This document shows, piece by piece, positions 34,758-45,520 of a stretch of 64,000 bases of DNA. The stretch covers positions 43,528,809-43,592,808 of the forward strand of contig NC_053146.1 of assembly GCF_016808335.1 (NCBI RefSeq), written 5' to 3'. The stretch is from Panicum virgatum (taxonomy: Eukaryota; Streptophyta; Magnoliopsida; Poales; Poaceae). Numbering within the stretch: position 1 is the first letter of the stretch; the number at the start of each line of letters is the position of its first letter. The notes beneath the pieces were generated by a model that saw only the letters and a list, made by a program, of their open reading frames with translations, was not told the origin of the DNA and searched no databases. The position numbers and the translations under genes were made by a program.

Positions 34758-35492
34758 ATTCTTACGAAATGCATTTGCTTGTTTTTTAATTAGGTAGTTT
34801 TTAGGAAGGATGCGTCTATGACAATCAAACCAGCAAGCCTTACAACCATGATGGAGTGTGAATCCTATGCAACCATATCCACATGGACATGCCAATCTTC
34901 CATGGGCCCTCCATCCAGCAAAGTCGTCATACGCAAGGAAATCATGCACTGACCAAAGAAAAATTACCCTTATTGGAAAGTTTTGCTTCACCGAAGCATC
35001 CCATGTATTAACCCCCCCCCCCTCCGTAGTTAATGAAATTCATCAACTAATGGCTGCACTAGAATATTAAGTTTCGTACCAGGATGCTTAGGACCAAGGA
35101 CAACAAGGGCAAGGAAAATATACTCAGATCTTAGGAGCACACCTGGGGGCAGATTTAATGGAGTTACAAATACCGGCCAACAAGAGTATGTGGTAGCAGT
35201 CAAACTGAATGGTGTGAAACCATCAGTGGCAACAGCAAGCCTCACATTTCTTAATTCGTAGTCTGGAAAGTCTATCAAATTGTTGCCAAGCTTCTCCATC
35301 ACAAGAGTGCTTCATTATACCAGATGTGGATCTATTGTGTGAATGCATTAGCTTGGAAGTTTCCACATGTCCATACAACGAGTCTATCTGTAATAGGGAG
35401 GTACTGCAAAACTTTGTGTGCAACTTTCTTCCGACCTTCCTCATAGTGATTAGCATGATAAATGTCACATATTTCTTTATTCTCATTATCAT
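34758..35492 (-). pseudogene. TNP2-type CACTA transposase fragment, upstream half (CACTA-1)
   Basis: The minus strand reads HSCDGEAWQQFD, then after a one-base frame change near 35275 LRNVRLAVATDGFTPF, WPVFVTPLNLPP, GPKHPGTKLNILVQPLVDE, and in a third frame FLWSVHDFLAYDDFAGW, HGRLACPCGYG and WFDCHRRILPKN. These are consecutive Transposase_21 (TNP2) blocks. Translation meets the end of CACTA-2 at 34754 and resumes at 23216 with NWTLVSC, so one gene was split by an insertion of about 11.5 kb. It was probably already frameshifted. Confidence 0.88.
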
Positions 35493-36110
35493 TGTAGAAA
35501 AGTATTAACAGAGACGGTCATTTTTTATTAACGAACGCAATTATTGAAACCGGCGTTACGATTAACCGAGGCGGTCATTTTTAAAATGCTCACCTCGATT
35601 AATATCAATTAACTGAGGTGTTTATTCTAACGCAAACGCCTCGGTTAATTGATTAACCAAGGCGGGCAGCCCATAGGGCCCGCCTCGACAAATATCGAGG
35701 CCCAAATAAGCCTGCGACGGACAATCCAGCCTTATGGGGTGGACAGTCTGCTAGCTCAGACGTCCGAACTTACCTTACATAATGTAAAGCGGATGGTCCG
35801 CCCACGATATGCGGATGGTCCGCAACTTTGGATGTCCGAACCCTTGAGGCCCGTAATATATATCAGAGTTAAGGTTTGGGACTCCCACTCCCTCTCGCGC
35901 CCCTCTCGACCGATCCTCCCTTCTCTCTCCCTCCCTCCTGACCAACGGTGGCCCCTCCTTCTCACGCGGCCGAGGCAGCGGCGTGGGGCGCGACCACGGC
36001 ACCTCCCTCCCCTCCATCCCGCATGGTGGCGGTGCTCCTCCTTTCCTCCCTCCGATGCTCCTCACTCTCTCCCTCGTAGATCCGATGGCTCCCTCCCCAG
36101 CCCCCCTTCT
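35493..36110. other. CACTA-1 5' (minus strand) non-coding region
   Basis: Contains inverted copies of CGCCTCGGTTAATTGATTAAC and TTAACCGAGGCGGTCAT (35565-35700), a CGGATGGTCCGC repeat (35793, 35813), and a CT-rich leader-like tract (35880-36100). It may be the promoter side of the CACTA-1 transposase, or a further unrecognised insertion. No gene seen. Confidence 0.45.
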
Positions 36111-36115
36111 CGAGG

Positions 36116-39100
36116 TGAAAGGATCTTTGGATGTCGCCTAAAGGGGGGGTGGTGAATAGGCGTTCTAAATTTTCTACAAATTTCAGCACTTAAAGCAGAG
36201 GTTAGTACATAGACCGGTCAGACCGGTCAAAGACGTAGCTGCAGAAAGAAAACAGGCAACCGATCAGACCGGTTGGTGTGACCGGTCAGACCGGTCCTGT
36301 GCAGAACCTGCACACAATCAGAGTTTCTCCCCTCTTTTGACTCTAGCACAAAAGCAACTTAGTTTAGTGTCTCTGCAGGTGACAACTAATATATTTCAAG
36401 TCCCTGCACACACAGAAACAATACAACCAAGTAGATCGAAGTGGAAGCACAAAGTAATAGCTAGAGAAAGTAAGCAGTGAGACAAATCACAATTGAGACA
36501 CAAGGATTTGTTTTCCGAAATTCAGATTCACCAAAGTGAATCCTACGTCTCCGTTGAGGAACTTGTCGGGCTTGATCCTTGACGGAACCAAGAGTGCTCA
36601 AGCTATGGTTGAAAGTGATCGTGTGCTCTAGCCTAAGAGGGGGAGGGGGGTGAATTAGGCACTATTAAGACCTTAACCTATGGCTCCAACTAGTTTGCAC
36701 AAAATTTAAACTAAAACAAGACAAGTAGATGTGCAACTACGGTTCACCTTAGTGTGTAACCCTCATCCCAAAAGAGTTTTGCAACCTATAGCCAATCCTA
36801 GCAAGATACTACACTAAGAAGGTAAAGGCACACAAGTTGCAATATGAAATGCAGCAGCTTAAAGAGAGGGATGAGAGGAAGCGAACTCTCGACACGAGGA
36901 TTTATCCCGTGGTTCAGATTGCCATAAAGGCGCCCCTACGTCCACGTTGTTAAAGCACTCACGAAGAGTATCGCTTCCCGGCAATCAAGTCTCTTCTGTG
37001 AACCCAATCATGGTCATCTTGACCCCGGTCTTCACTAAGGGAGATTGCCCACGAAGGAGGGGTCTCCGTCCCCCGCACAATGTTATCGATGCCGCTCCAC
37101 ACCAAGCCTGAGGGTCGTTGACTTGCCGGTGAGCCACCAATTGCTCCAAGGGGCCGGCGCACCGTTATACAAGTGTGGTTCACTCTAGAACCAGCCACAA
37201 GGATCTCAACCTTGATTGTACACTCACTCAAGAGCTAATCTAGCACTCACACTTTACAAAGCTAGTGCTAAAACCTAAGGATATGATCAATGAGCTCTTG
37301 TATGGCTTGGAGGTGTTCTTGGGTGTGTATGATATGTCTTGGGACTCCAGCAAACTCAAAATAGCCGGGGCGAGGCGTATATATAGGCCACCAACTCAAG
37401 AGAGCCGTTACTAGCCGTTGGCCAGTTTTCTGCGTAAGCATCGGAACTTCCGGTGCATAGGGCATCGGTTCTTCCTGTCACTCTGCGCTCTGAAGTAGCC
37501 GTTGGCCTCTCTGACACTGCTACTGCAACGTCAGGGACCATCGGATGAACCGATGCTATAGCGTTGGAACTTCCAGTGACATTTGATCTTCATAAAGCCA
37601 TTACACCTTGCTGACGTCATTGCACCGACGCATTGCTTCGATGGCCATCGGTTCATCTGGTGCTGAAGGCTTGGCTGCTGCACGCTTGACATCGTCTCTG
37701 GAACATGGTATATAGATTGCACCGATGCCTCTGAATGGACCGTCGGTTCAACCAGTGCTGTACTCTTTCTTCAGTTGATCTTCCCTTGATCTCCAGAGGC
37801 GCTCAGACTTGCACCGATGACAGGGCGTCGGATCTTCCGACAACCATCGGATGCACCGATGCTCATGCATCGGTTAAACCGGTGCCTCTGTTTTCTACCG
37901 AACTCGTCCAATGCATCGCAGCGATCAATTGGATCCTTCAAATTTATTCTATCTCTGGATTTTCACTATGCTTTCACATCTCTACGGCGGATTGGACTTG
38001 TCATCTTGATGGTGGATTGGACTTGGCGTCTCGACGATAGATTGGACATTGCGTCTTGACGAAGAATTAGACATGTTGACTCATATCCATGGGACCTAAA
38101 AACTCCTACAAGTGTGATCTCACAAACTCATTAGTCACATTGATTATGTTGTCATTCAATCACCAAAATCACAAACAATGGCCTAAATGGGGCCATGTTC
38201 CTTACAATGGTTGCTCTCAGCTGCTCTAAATGCAGCTCTCACAATGGTTACTTTGCTCACACACACTCAATCTCTCAACCCAATCAAATGATACGCAATC
38301 TAGTTAACACAACTCACAAAGAGTGTTTGGGAGAGCTAGCTGATCAAGAAAAGGCTTCAAGAAGCTCAGAATAAGTCAAGGAACCAGTAGCCCGCGCAAG
38401 AGAGGGCTAAGGGGTATAAATATCCACCATTCAAAAACTAGCCATTAGAGTTGTCAGTGCAGACCGGTCAGACCGGTCCCTCAAACCAGTTAGACCGGTC
38501 TGAACCAGAAATTAGCCATTACTCCCTGACTGGTTTGGGTCAGAGAACTCCAAACCCCTGCTAAAATACCCTACTTGGTCCACCAAGTCAAGACTTGATC
38601 GTCCAAGTATTTCTAAATTAGTTCTCAGAGGTTTTCTCTCAGGATCCTCACTTGGGTGATCTATAAGCACTTTTGACCGAGTCAAATAATCAATGTTGCA
38701 TCCCTCTTGATAGTACGGCATACCTATACTCAAGATTAAATATAAACCACAATTCAACCACTTGAGCTTTTAATCACTTCAGTCTTGCCATACTTTGACT
38801 TGTCAATCTTGGGATTTCAACATTGCATTCTCTTTTCATGAACAAATCCATACTTGAGCTAGTGACTTAGGAATTCCAACTCTTAGGAAGGTATGTCCAT
38901 GAATCCAAGTCACTCCATAATATACTTGACGCATTGCATTGCTTCTCCCAACATAGCTTAGGTTTGATACTTTGAAAAACCCCATGGATACTAGCAACTT
39001 CATCCTAGCAATTCACACATGGTAAGCCATCGCTTCACCAAAGCTTGCTTATTCCCTTGCACTAGTCATCTCAGTTGGCATCTTCATCACTTACCCTTGC

Positions 39101-39536
39101 CACATTAAGTTAAGCTTTGCATATCAACAATGAATTCCACTTGAACTTTCTATTGGATTGCTTGAGCTTGATCTCATATATAATACTCCATATCTCAAGC
39201 TTCCTCCAAACATCAATGACTTGAATAAGAAATAATCTCATGCATGTGTTTTGCTTTGCAATCATTCTTTTGATCAAATACTTCTCAATTTATGCCAAGC
39301 CATATAAAGAAACCACTTAATGTCATTGCATGAACACTTGTTTCTTGTTTCTCTTCACAACATGCTTGACTTTCACTAATATTTGCCTTTTGTTTGATTC
39401 TATATCACATGAACTAATGACAATAATTGATTTGCAAATAAATCCCTGCTCATGACAACTTCAATAATATAGTTAGTCCTTTAATCATGTTGTCACTCAA
39501 CTCACCAAAACCCATTAGGGCCTAGATGCACTTACA
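36116..39536 (+). mobile_element. Solo LTR A (interrupted by solo LTR B)
   Basis: Starts TGAAAGGATCTTTGGATGTC and ends GCCTAGATGCACTTACA; the flanks are CGAGG (36111-36115) and AGAGG (39537-39541), a 4/5 match to a 5-bp duplication. With the guest removed it is about 1.8 kb. It carries repeated ACCGGTCAGACCGGTC motifs (36210-36295, 38464-38505). No gag/pol lies between the ends, so it is read as a solo LTR left by recombination. Confidence 0.75.
36610..38206 (+). mobile_element. Solo LTR B, inserted in LTR A
   Basis: Begins TGAAAGTGATCGTGTGCTC and ends CATGTTCCTTACA, with perfect 5-bp ATGGT on both sides (36605-36609, 38207-38211). 1597 bp. It shares the TGAAAG start and CTTACA end with its host LTR, so both belong to related families. 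It carries repeated ACCGATGC / CATCGGTT words (37440-37890). Confidence 0.85.
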
Positions 39537-39823
39537 AGAGGCCCCTCCACAACCCTCCCCACCGCGGTGCAAATTGGAGTGCGGCAAAACCTGAAATAAT
39601 TTTCAAATGTGCTTATATTTCTGTTAGTTACACATTAGCCCATAGAGAAATTGTAATTTTCTTGTGTGCTTTCAAGGTACCGACAGGGCAATTCGAATTT
39701 TCCTATGATTCTTCCCTACTGACAGAACTATTCGGATTTTCCTTTGAGTTTTGATGACACACACAGGAATATTGCCCGGCACATAGGGAAATTTTGGTTT
39801 CCAGTAGCGAGTAAACATTTTGT

Positions 39824-40426
39824 GGGCTGTTTGGTTCCATGGGGATGAACTTTAGGTGCTTTTTGGTTGGCGAACGGAAATGCTAGTGGTAATGAGATCA
39901 GATTACGCTGCAAATGCCAGTGATGTATCAGAATACATCACTTTGTTTGGTTATAGATCGACTTGACGTCCTCATTGGTGTTATCTGTTTCCGCTGCACT
40001 AGGAGCGGTATCAGCTCTCTACTAGCCTGTATCCGGTTACGCGGGATTCAATTACAGAGCTGGCGAAACAACACAATCAGATACATGTAGTAATCAGTTA
40101 GCGTTACATACCGTAACTAAAAACCACCTTAGTCCAAGGGCTAAAGATCAGCCCCTCAAACGAAGGGCTAAAGTTTAGCTCTTTTGCTGTTTGGATACAA
40201 GGGCTAAAGTTTAGTCCAGAGGTATATAGAAGACTCCTGTACTACTAATTAATGTGCCTTATTAGACAGAGTCTTTTGGTCTTCCAGAACCACTATTAGC
40301 CCCATTTAGCCCACCTTGGAGGGGCTAAAGTTTAGCACTCCACTTTTAACCCACTTGTTTGGTTCTCCAAGAGCTAAAATGAGGCTAAAAGTGGACGTCT
40401 AAAGTTTAGCTCCATGGAACCCATCC
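39824..40426. mobile_element. Outer MITE of a nested pair (AAGTTTAG repeats)
   Basis: Left GGGCTGTTTGGTTCCATGG and right CTCCATGGAACCCATCC are inverted. The interior has several AAGGGCTAAAGTTTAG units. It begins 14 bp past the right end of CACTA-1. Confidence 0.65.
39855..40128. mobile_element. Inner Tourist-like MITE inserted in the outer one
   Basis: GGTGCTTTTTGGTTGG at the left and AACTAAAAACCACC at the right, flanked by TTA at 39852-39854 and 40129-40131. Confidence 0.8.
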
Positions 40427-41490
40427 TAAATTAAGTATTCATTTAGCAATTAAATTATTCCACAATTAGTGTTACTTTCTCCATACAGAAATGTAAGACA
40501 TATTTTGACTGAGTTGCACAATTTTACCAACAATCAGTTAAATTATATGTACATTTAATGCATAAATTCTGGATCAATATATTTGTGTTCAAACTAATTT
40601 TAATATTATAATAAGCCTTTAGGTATTGTCATCATATATATTGCTTTCTAGTGAGGTCCATCTAATTAAAGCAATGCCAAATATGAAGAAAAAAAATTGT
40701 ATAAAGAAAAATCAAGAGCCAATCAGATGCTTATTAGATGCTAGTTTTCTGGTTCCAATACATTTGTATTTACTAAATAAACAAGTATTGTAAGTATTGT
40801 AAGACAAAATAAACAAAATGAATATCCTAGCTACCAACCTACTAATGTGTAATGCGCAATCAGGGGCGGATCTAGCACCGGGTTAGCCGGGGCTAGAGCC
40901 TCTCCTACCCGAGCTAGAAGCATGGAGCCCCTTCTATAAATTTGTAGCCATTGAAGCTTGAAAGGAGTGGCTATAAGTAGAAGATGAAGTGAAAAAACCC
41001 CTCCTAATATGCTCTCCTAGATCCGCCCCTGTGCGCAATAAAAGTACAGAGTGAATTACCCAGAGTATTCTTGTCAACTTAAAACTTGTACCAGAGTACA
41101 CATAGTATGATGATTGTCATGCTATAGGATCTTGAGTACATGATGCATGAAAAAGAGGCTTGTTCCACCAAAGGTCTTCATTGGATCGTACTACACTCCC
41201 CTGTCTACTGTACTGCCGTATGCCATGCGACCTCCCCCCCCCCCCATCTGGTGGCACTTAATACTCGCATTTGCAGCGGCGCAGGAAGAAACTTCACACT
41301 ATTAGTCCAGGACGAGCTAGACCCTGTTTGTCTTCCTCGTGTGGGCGCTGCCATGCATGCGTCATGGCGGTCATGCATGTCCCTCACGTACGTACAGAGA
41401 TGCTCCTTATTGCATTTACCATTTCCTTTAAACATCTCTTGGGGGAAAAACATATATCTAAGATACTTCCTCTTAGCTTGCTAAACGTTT
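40427..41490. other. Gene-free stretch
   Basis: Contains a decayed Stowaway-like half (TTTCTCCATACAGAAATG near 40478) and a short palindromic MITE-like unit at 40862-41032 (GGGGCGGATCTAGCACC inverse to TCCTAGATCCGCCCC). No gene recognised. Confidence 0.45.
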
Positions 41491-41492
41491 GT

Positions 41493-41680
41493 CATCACCA
41501 TTGACTTTTGATCACGATATTTGACTATTCGTCTTTTTAAACAATTTAGTGCAAGTAGACAAAAATATGAGTCATGCTGAAGTACCTTTACTGGCAAAAC
41601 AAGCCAAAAAAAATGGAGACTTATACAATTTTTAAAAATAAAATGAGCGGTCAAATGGTTGTCCAAAAGTCAATGATGAT
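41493..41680. mobile_element. Small MITE with inverted ends of about 33 bp
   Basis: CATCACCATTGACTTTTGATC ... ATTTGAC at the left pairs with GTCAAATGGTTGTCC ... AAAAGTCAATGATGAT at the right. Target duplication is unclear. Confidence 0.65.
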
Positions 41681-42780
41681 AGACATTAAGGACAGAGAGA
41701 GAAAACTATATACTATGTGAGACTATATTATACGGAAAGATACGAAAATAATAAACTGCTTTGTACATATACTACATTATCTTTAAAAATTACGCCCCCG
41801 AATCGTTTGGTTGTGTTTGCTCTCGCTACAGATCCCTTGGAACACGCCAACACGGGAACATAGTATTACTGACGAGAATACATTTATTTCTTATACACAT
41901 AGTACATAGAATACGCGCGCACATTATATTACTGGTGGATGCAGAATTAATTATAGTTTCTTTCTTTCTTCTTCCAGTATAGGGATGATACCTGGACCTT
42001 ACCAGAGTCGATCTGCAGCTTTATTATATATACTACTACTGTTGTACACCTCATCTCTGATGCTCTCTTAAATATCACCACTACTAGCTAGGCATATATG
42101 ATAAGACAACACAGTGTATCGACTATTCTCGACCGGTGTCACACACCAAACAGCATTTCCCGGTCTTTTCACGTCATACGAGTGCCTTGCGCTCGTCTTG
42201 GCGAGCGTAATTTATTAACTTGTTTTGTTTGGCAATATAAGTTTATATAGAGGTTTGTAATAGATGTATAGTCAAATGGATATACATAGATACAAATATA
42301 ATATTTATCAAAAAAAATAGTAGCTGAAATCCGATGTCGTCGAAGGCGGCCGGGAGCGGTCCTCGGGCATCTCCTCACCATGCAATGCGCGGCTATCACG
42401 CCCGACCTGCGGCACCGCGGCGTACCGGAGCGAGGCCGGGTCGCTCGCCGGTGACGGCATGAACTTGCCGCACCCGTCGAGGGCGTGCCCGGCGGCCCGC
42501 CCAAACTCGCCGCGTGGCTCTCCGGCCTAGCTTCACTGCCGTCGTTGCAGTAGAGCACACACCCATTCGGAGGCCACCAAAATTACCGGTCGAGAGTTCT
42601 AGATTCAGATGTTTTGCAGTGACCGAATGGAGAGTTGACGCGTGGACCATTCGTGTCTCAAGGCCTCAAAGATAACGATGGCTCGGCCAGTCACATGCAC
42701 TGTCAATTTAGGATCGAATGGTGGGAATCTTTTTTACTGATGTGGCCGGTCTGCCCTTGCGCCGACCTTCAGGGCATTCA
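41681..42780. other. Gene-free stretch with a GC-rich island
   Basis: 42335-42545 is abruptly GC-rich with frames on both strands, possibly a captured gene fragment. The words resemble an alpha/beta-hydrolase segment only weakly, and I do not call it. The rest is AT-rich with no gene. Confidence 0.35.
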
Positions 42781-43665
42781 CATATAGAAATTAGAGCCGT
42801 GATTAGATTCAAAAATTTTATCCGAAAAACGTCACATCGAATATTTGAGCACATGCATGGAATACTAAATAAAATCTATTTACAAAACTTTTTACACATA
42901 TAGGTTGTAAATAGCGAGACGAATCTAATGAGCCTACTTAATCTATGATTTGCAACAGTGATACTACATTAACCGTTCACTAATTATGAGTTAATCATGA
43001 ATTAAGTATGCTCATTAGATTCGTCTTGTGATTTACAACCCATCCGTGCAAAAGGTTTTGTAAATAGATTTTATTTAGTACTCCGAAATAGCAAGATTCC
43101 CTTTCATCCGTAGCCAGACAGTGATTCTACAATAACTGTCCACTAATTATGAGTTAATCATGAATTAAGTATGCTCATTAGATTTATCTCGTGATTTACA
43201 ACCCATCAGTGTAAAAGGTTTTGTAAATAGATTTTATATAGTACTTCGAAATAGCAAGATTCCTTTTCATCCGTAGCCATACAGTGATACTACAGTAATT
43301 GTTCACTAATTATGAGTTAATCATGAATTAAGTATGCTTATTAGATTCGTCTCGTGGTTTATAACCCATCCATGTAAAAGGTTTTGTAAATAGATTTTAT
43401 TTGGTACTCTGAAATAGCAAGATTCTTTTTCATTCGTAGCCATCGGATCGCGATCGGACGGCCGAATTTTTCCGGCCCACGTGGCCTGCCTTGCCGCTCG
43501 CCGCCCCTCTGGGCTTTAACATATTGAGCACTTGCATGGAATACTAAATAAAATCTATTTACAAAACTTTTTTACACGGATAGGTTGTAAATAGCGAGAT
43601 GAATCTAATGAGCTTACTTAATCTATGATTTGCAACAGTGATACTACAGTAACCGGATTACAGTT
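42780..43665. mobile_element. Compound GTTTAGTT-family-like MITE with amplified right half
   Basis: A left half (CACATCGAATATTTGAGCAC, AATCTATTTACAAAAC, GCGAGACGAATCTAATGAGC) at 42830-42940 is followed by three tandem copies of the inverse half, then another left half at 43518-43665. Opposed halves could fold into long hairpins. Confidence 0.65.
42955..43443. repeat. Three tandem copies of a 163-bp unit
   Basis: Copies start at 42955, 43118 and 43281, each opening with ACAGTGATACTACA (or near it) and closing with TTTCATCCGTAGCCA. They are about 90 percent alike. The unit is the reverse complement of the MITE half at 42830-42955. Confidence 0.92.
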
Positions 43666-44150
43666 ATACAAACTAAAATACTTACAGTTTGGAATGAAGG
43701 GATTAGGCAAATGGAGTTTTTATTTATACACCATGATACATAACATTGAGTATAACTCTTTTGCGAGTAAATGTATACTTTAGCTTGTATAGATCATAAT
43801 CATGACTAATAATGTGCTTGTAAGCCTAGCTCTATCTTCGTGCCAGTCATCTAGGTTGACACCACGGCATCCTGCCCATCACAAAAGCATTGAATTTTAT
43901 TTTTGAAAAGAATGACAGCTCTCTTTATACATAAACAGATGTACACGTCTACCTGATTAGTCCTTTGCCATAGACTCTTTGATTTAATAAGAATCTTATT
44001 TAAATAAGGAGTAGAGATTAAGCAGATAGTTAGGGTAAATGTGACCGGTATTATTTTATAGACTTAAATTATTCGAAGATCTAATTTAGACTGGATTTAA
44101 TTTTTTCTGTAATGACATATGTTGGTTTTAGATGTCTTATTTTGGTTTTT
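43666..44150. other. Gene-free stretch
   Basis: AT-rich, no frame or element recognised. Confidence 0.4.
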
Positions 44151-44151
44151 A

Positions 44152-44530
44152 GGCCAGTCTCAATGGGAATTTTATGGAGGGTTTCATAGTATTAAATAAC
44201 ATCAATTTTACTGACATGGCAAGGAGAGAGAAAGATAGAGTTTCATGGGATGTGAGGAGAGTTTTATTACCATGACACTCATTTGGCACAATTACCTAGG
44301 TCCCATTCTAGGTAACTGTGCTCATGAAACTCCCACTGAAACTCCCAGGCCAATCTCAGTGGGAGGGTCATGGGAGTGTCATGAGCATTAAATTTGCTGA
44401 TGTGGCAGAAGAGAGAATAGAAGTGTCATGAGATGTGAGAGGAGTGTCATGGTGATGACACTCCTCTGGCTCAGTTACCTAGTTCACAGTTTAGGTAACC
44501 GTACGATGACACTTTCCGCTGAGACTAACC
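44152..44530. mobile_element. Dimer of related MITEs (GGCCAGTCTCA ends)
   Basis: GGCCAGTCTCAATGGG at the left and GAGACTAACC at the right, flanked by TTA at 44149-44151 and 44531-44533. A second start (GGCCAATCTCAGTGGG) lies at 44349, after CTCCCACTGAAACTCCC. Both halves share GGAGTGTCATG, GAGAGA and ACCTAGxTC blocks, so two relatives are joined head to tail. Confidence 0.7.
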
Positions 44531-44949
44531 TTAAACGTCAGAAAAATATGTCGTATACTTGTCTAGTTCTTGATCCCGCAGAGAATTGAATTGGCATGCA
44601 TTTAAGTCGCGCAGGTATATGCTTCTCTCCCAAAGTGCGTCTTCAAATCGGATCATGCTACTTGGTCGGTGTGCATTATTAAACCACGGAGAGAAGATTA
44701 CACGGTGCTTAACCACCTCCTTGTTCTGACGTGCATACAGTCATGTAGGGGAAGGTGCATGTGGGGAGGTGCATGAGAAAGGGAATGCTACTTTAATTAG
44801 CACATATACTTACTCAAATAGAATCTCAATTATTAATAAATAGAGGTAGAAGAGTCTTTTCTATACAGATACAATCTATTCTAAAAACTCTAGAATGTCT
44901 TATATTTGAGGATGCGAGGGAGTATACGACATCTAAAAAACATAGGGAG

Positions 44950-45520
44950 TACTTAAGAGATAGATATAGGATCAAGCTGGATCTAATTTTTTCTATAGTG
45001 GCAGAAGTGGGTAATTAAGATGAGCTCTCTTGCTCCGATTGTAAGGGTACATCAGGTACTTTTCTCTTGAATTTTTTCTAGCCATTGATTTATGAAAAAT
45101 TAAATTAAATTAGTATTCCGTTCCGTTCCACTCTTTTTGGTATTTGGTCCCACATTTTTATACCACTAGATATTTTAGTCTAAGTACTTCCAAGTACTTC
45201 CTACCTTGACCACCGTATGATTCTGTCAAATAGACGGCTTTTATTTTGTTCAATCATTGTAAAAATTCTCAATTAAGATATAGATATAGGCATTTATCTT
45301 AGGCTAATTCTTCATAATGGCATAGATGGCCAATTTTTTAGAAACAAAGTAAATCCAATGGCTATATATTATTATCAATGACAGTTACCATATTGATTGA
45401 CAGCTAGATATTTTGCATCTTTTTATAGAATTTTTATCTTTTTTTAGGATGTCCACCTAAGATCTTATGTGGCTTTACGTGGAGACTTCAAAAAAAGTCT
45501 ACAATTAATAATAGTAAAAT
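44950..45520 (-). mobile_element. Decayed Helitron relative of copies A and B
   Basis: TAGTGGCAGAAGTGGGTAAT (about 44996), GTCCACCTAAGATCTTATGTGG (45450) and TCTACAATTAATAATAGTAA (45498) are mutated versions of blocks in the Helitrons at 8108 and 9816. The CTAG terminus was not located. Confidence 0.6.

Larger units (their letters stand above)
22544..39809 (-). mobile_element. CACTA-1: outermost CACTA (En/Spm) element of the nest
   Basis: Ends match as inverted repeats of about 31 bp: left GAGTACTGGAAACCG (two changes from CACTACTGG) and right read inversely CGCTACTGGAAACC, both continuing into AAAATTTCC and TGTGCC. AGT flanks both sides (22541-22543, 39810-39812), the 3-bp duplication usual for CACTA. 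After removing nested insertions the element is about 2.3 kb. It carries a minus-strand TNP2 fragment that stops near 22827 with no DUF4218/DUF4216 part, so it was already a deletion derivative. Guests are CACTA-2/3 and two solo LTRs. Confidence 0.8.

Noticed and set aside
42335..42560. Alpha/beta-hydrolase gene fragment
   Set aside because: Only a loose APDLR-like word is visible and no frame holds it with other family motifs.
42955..43443. CRISPR-like array (three regular repeats)
   Set aside because: Units are directly adjacent 163-bp MITE halves without spacers, in a plant genome.
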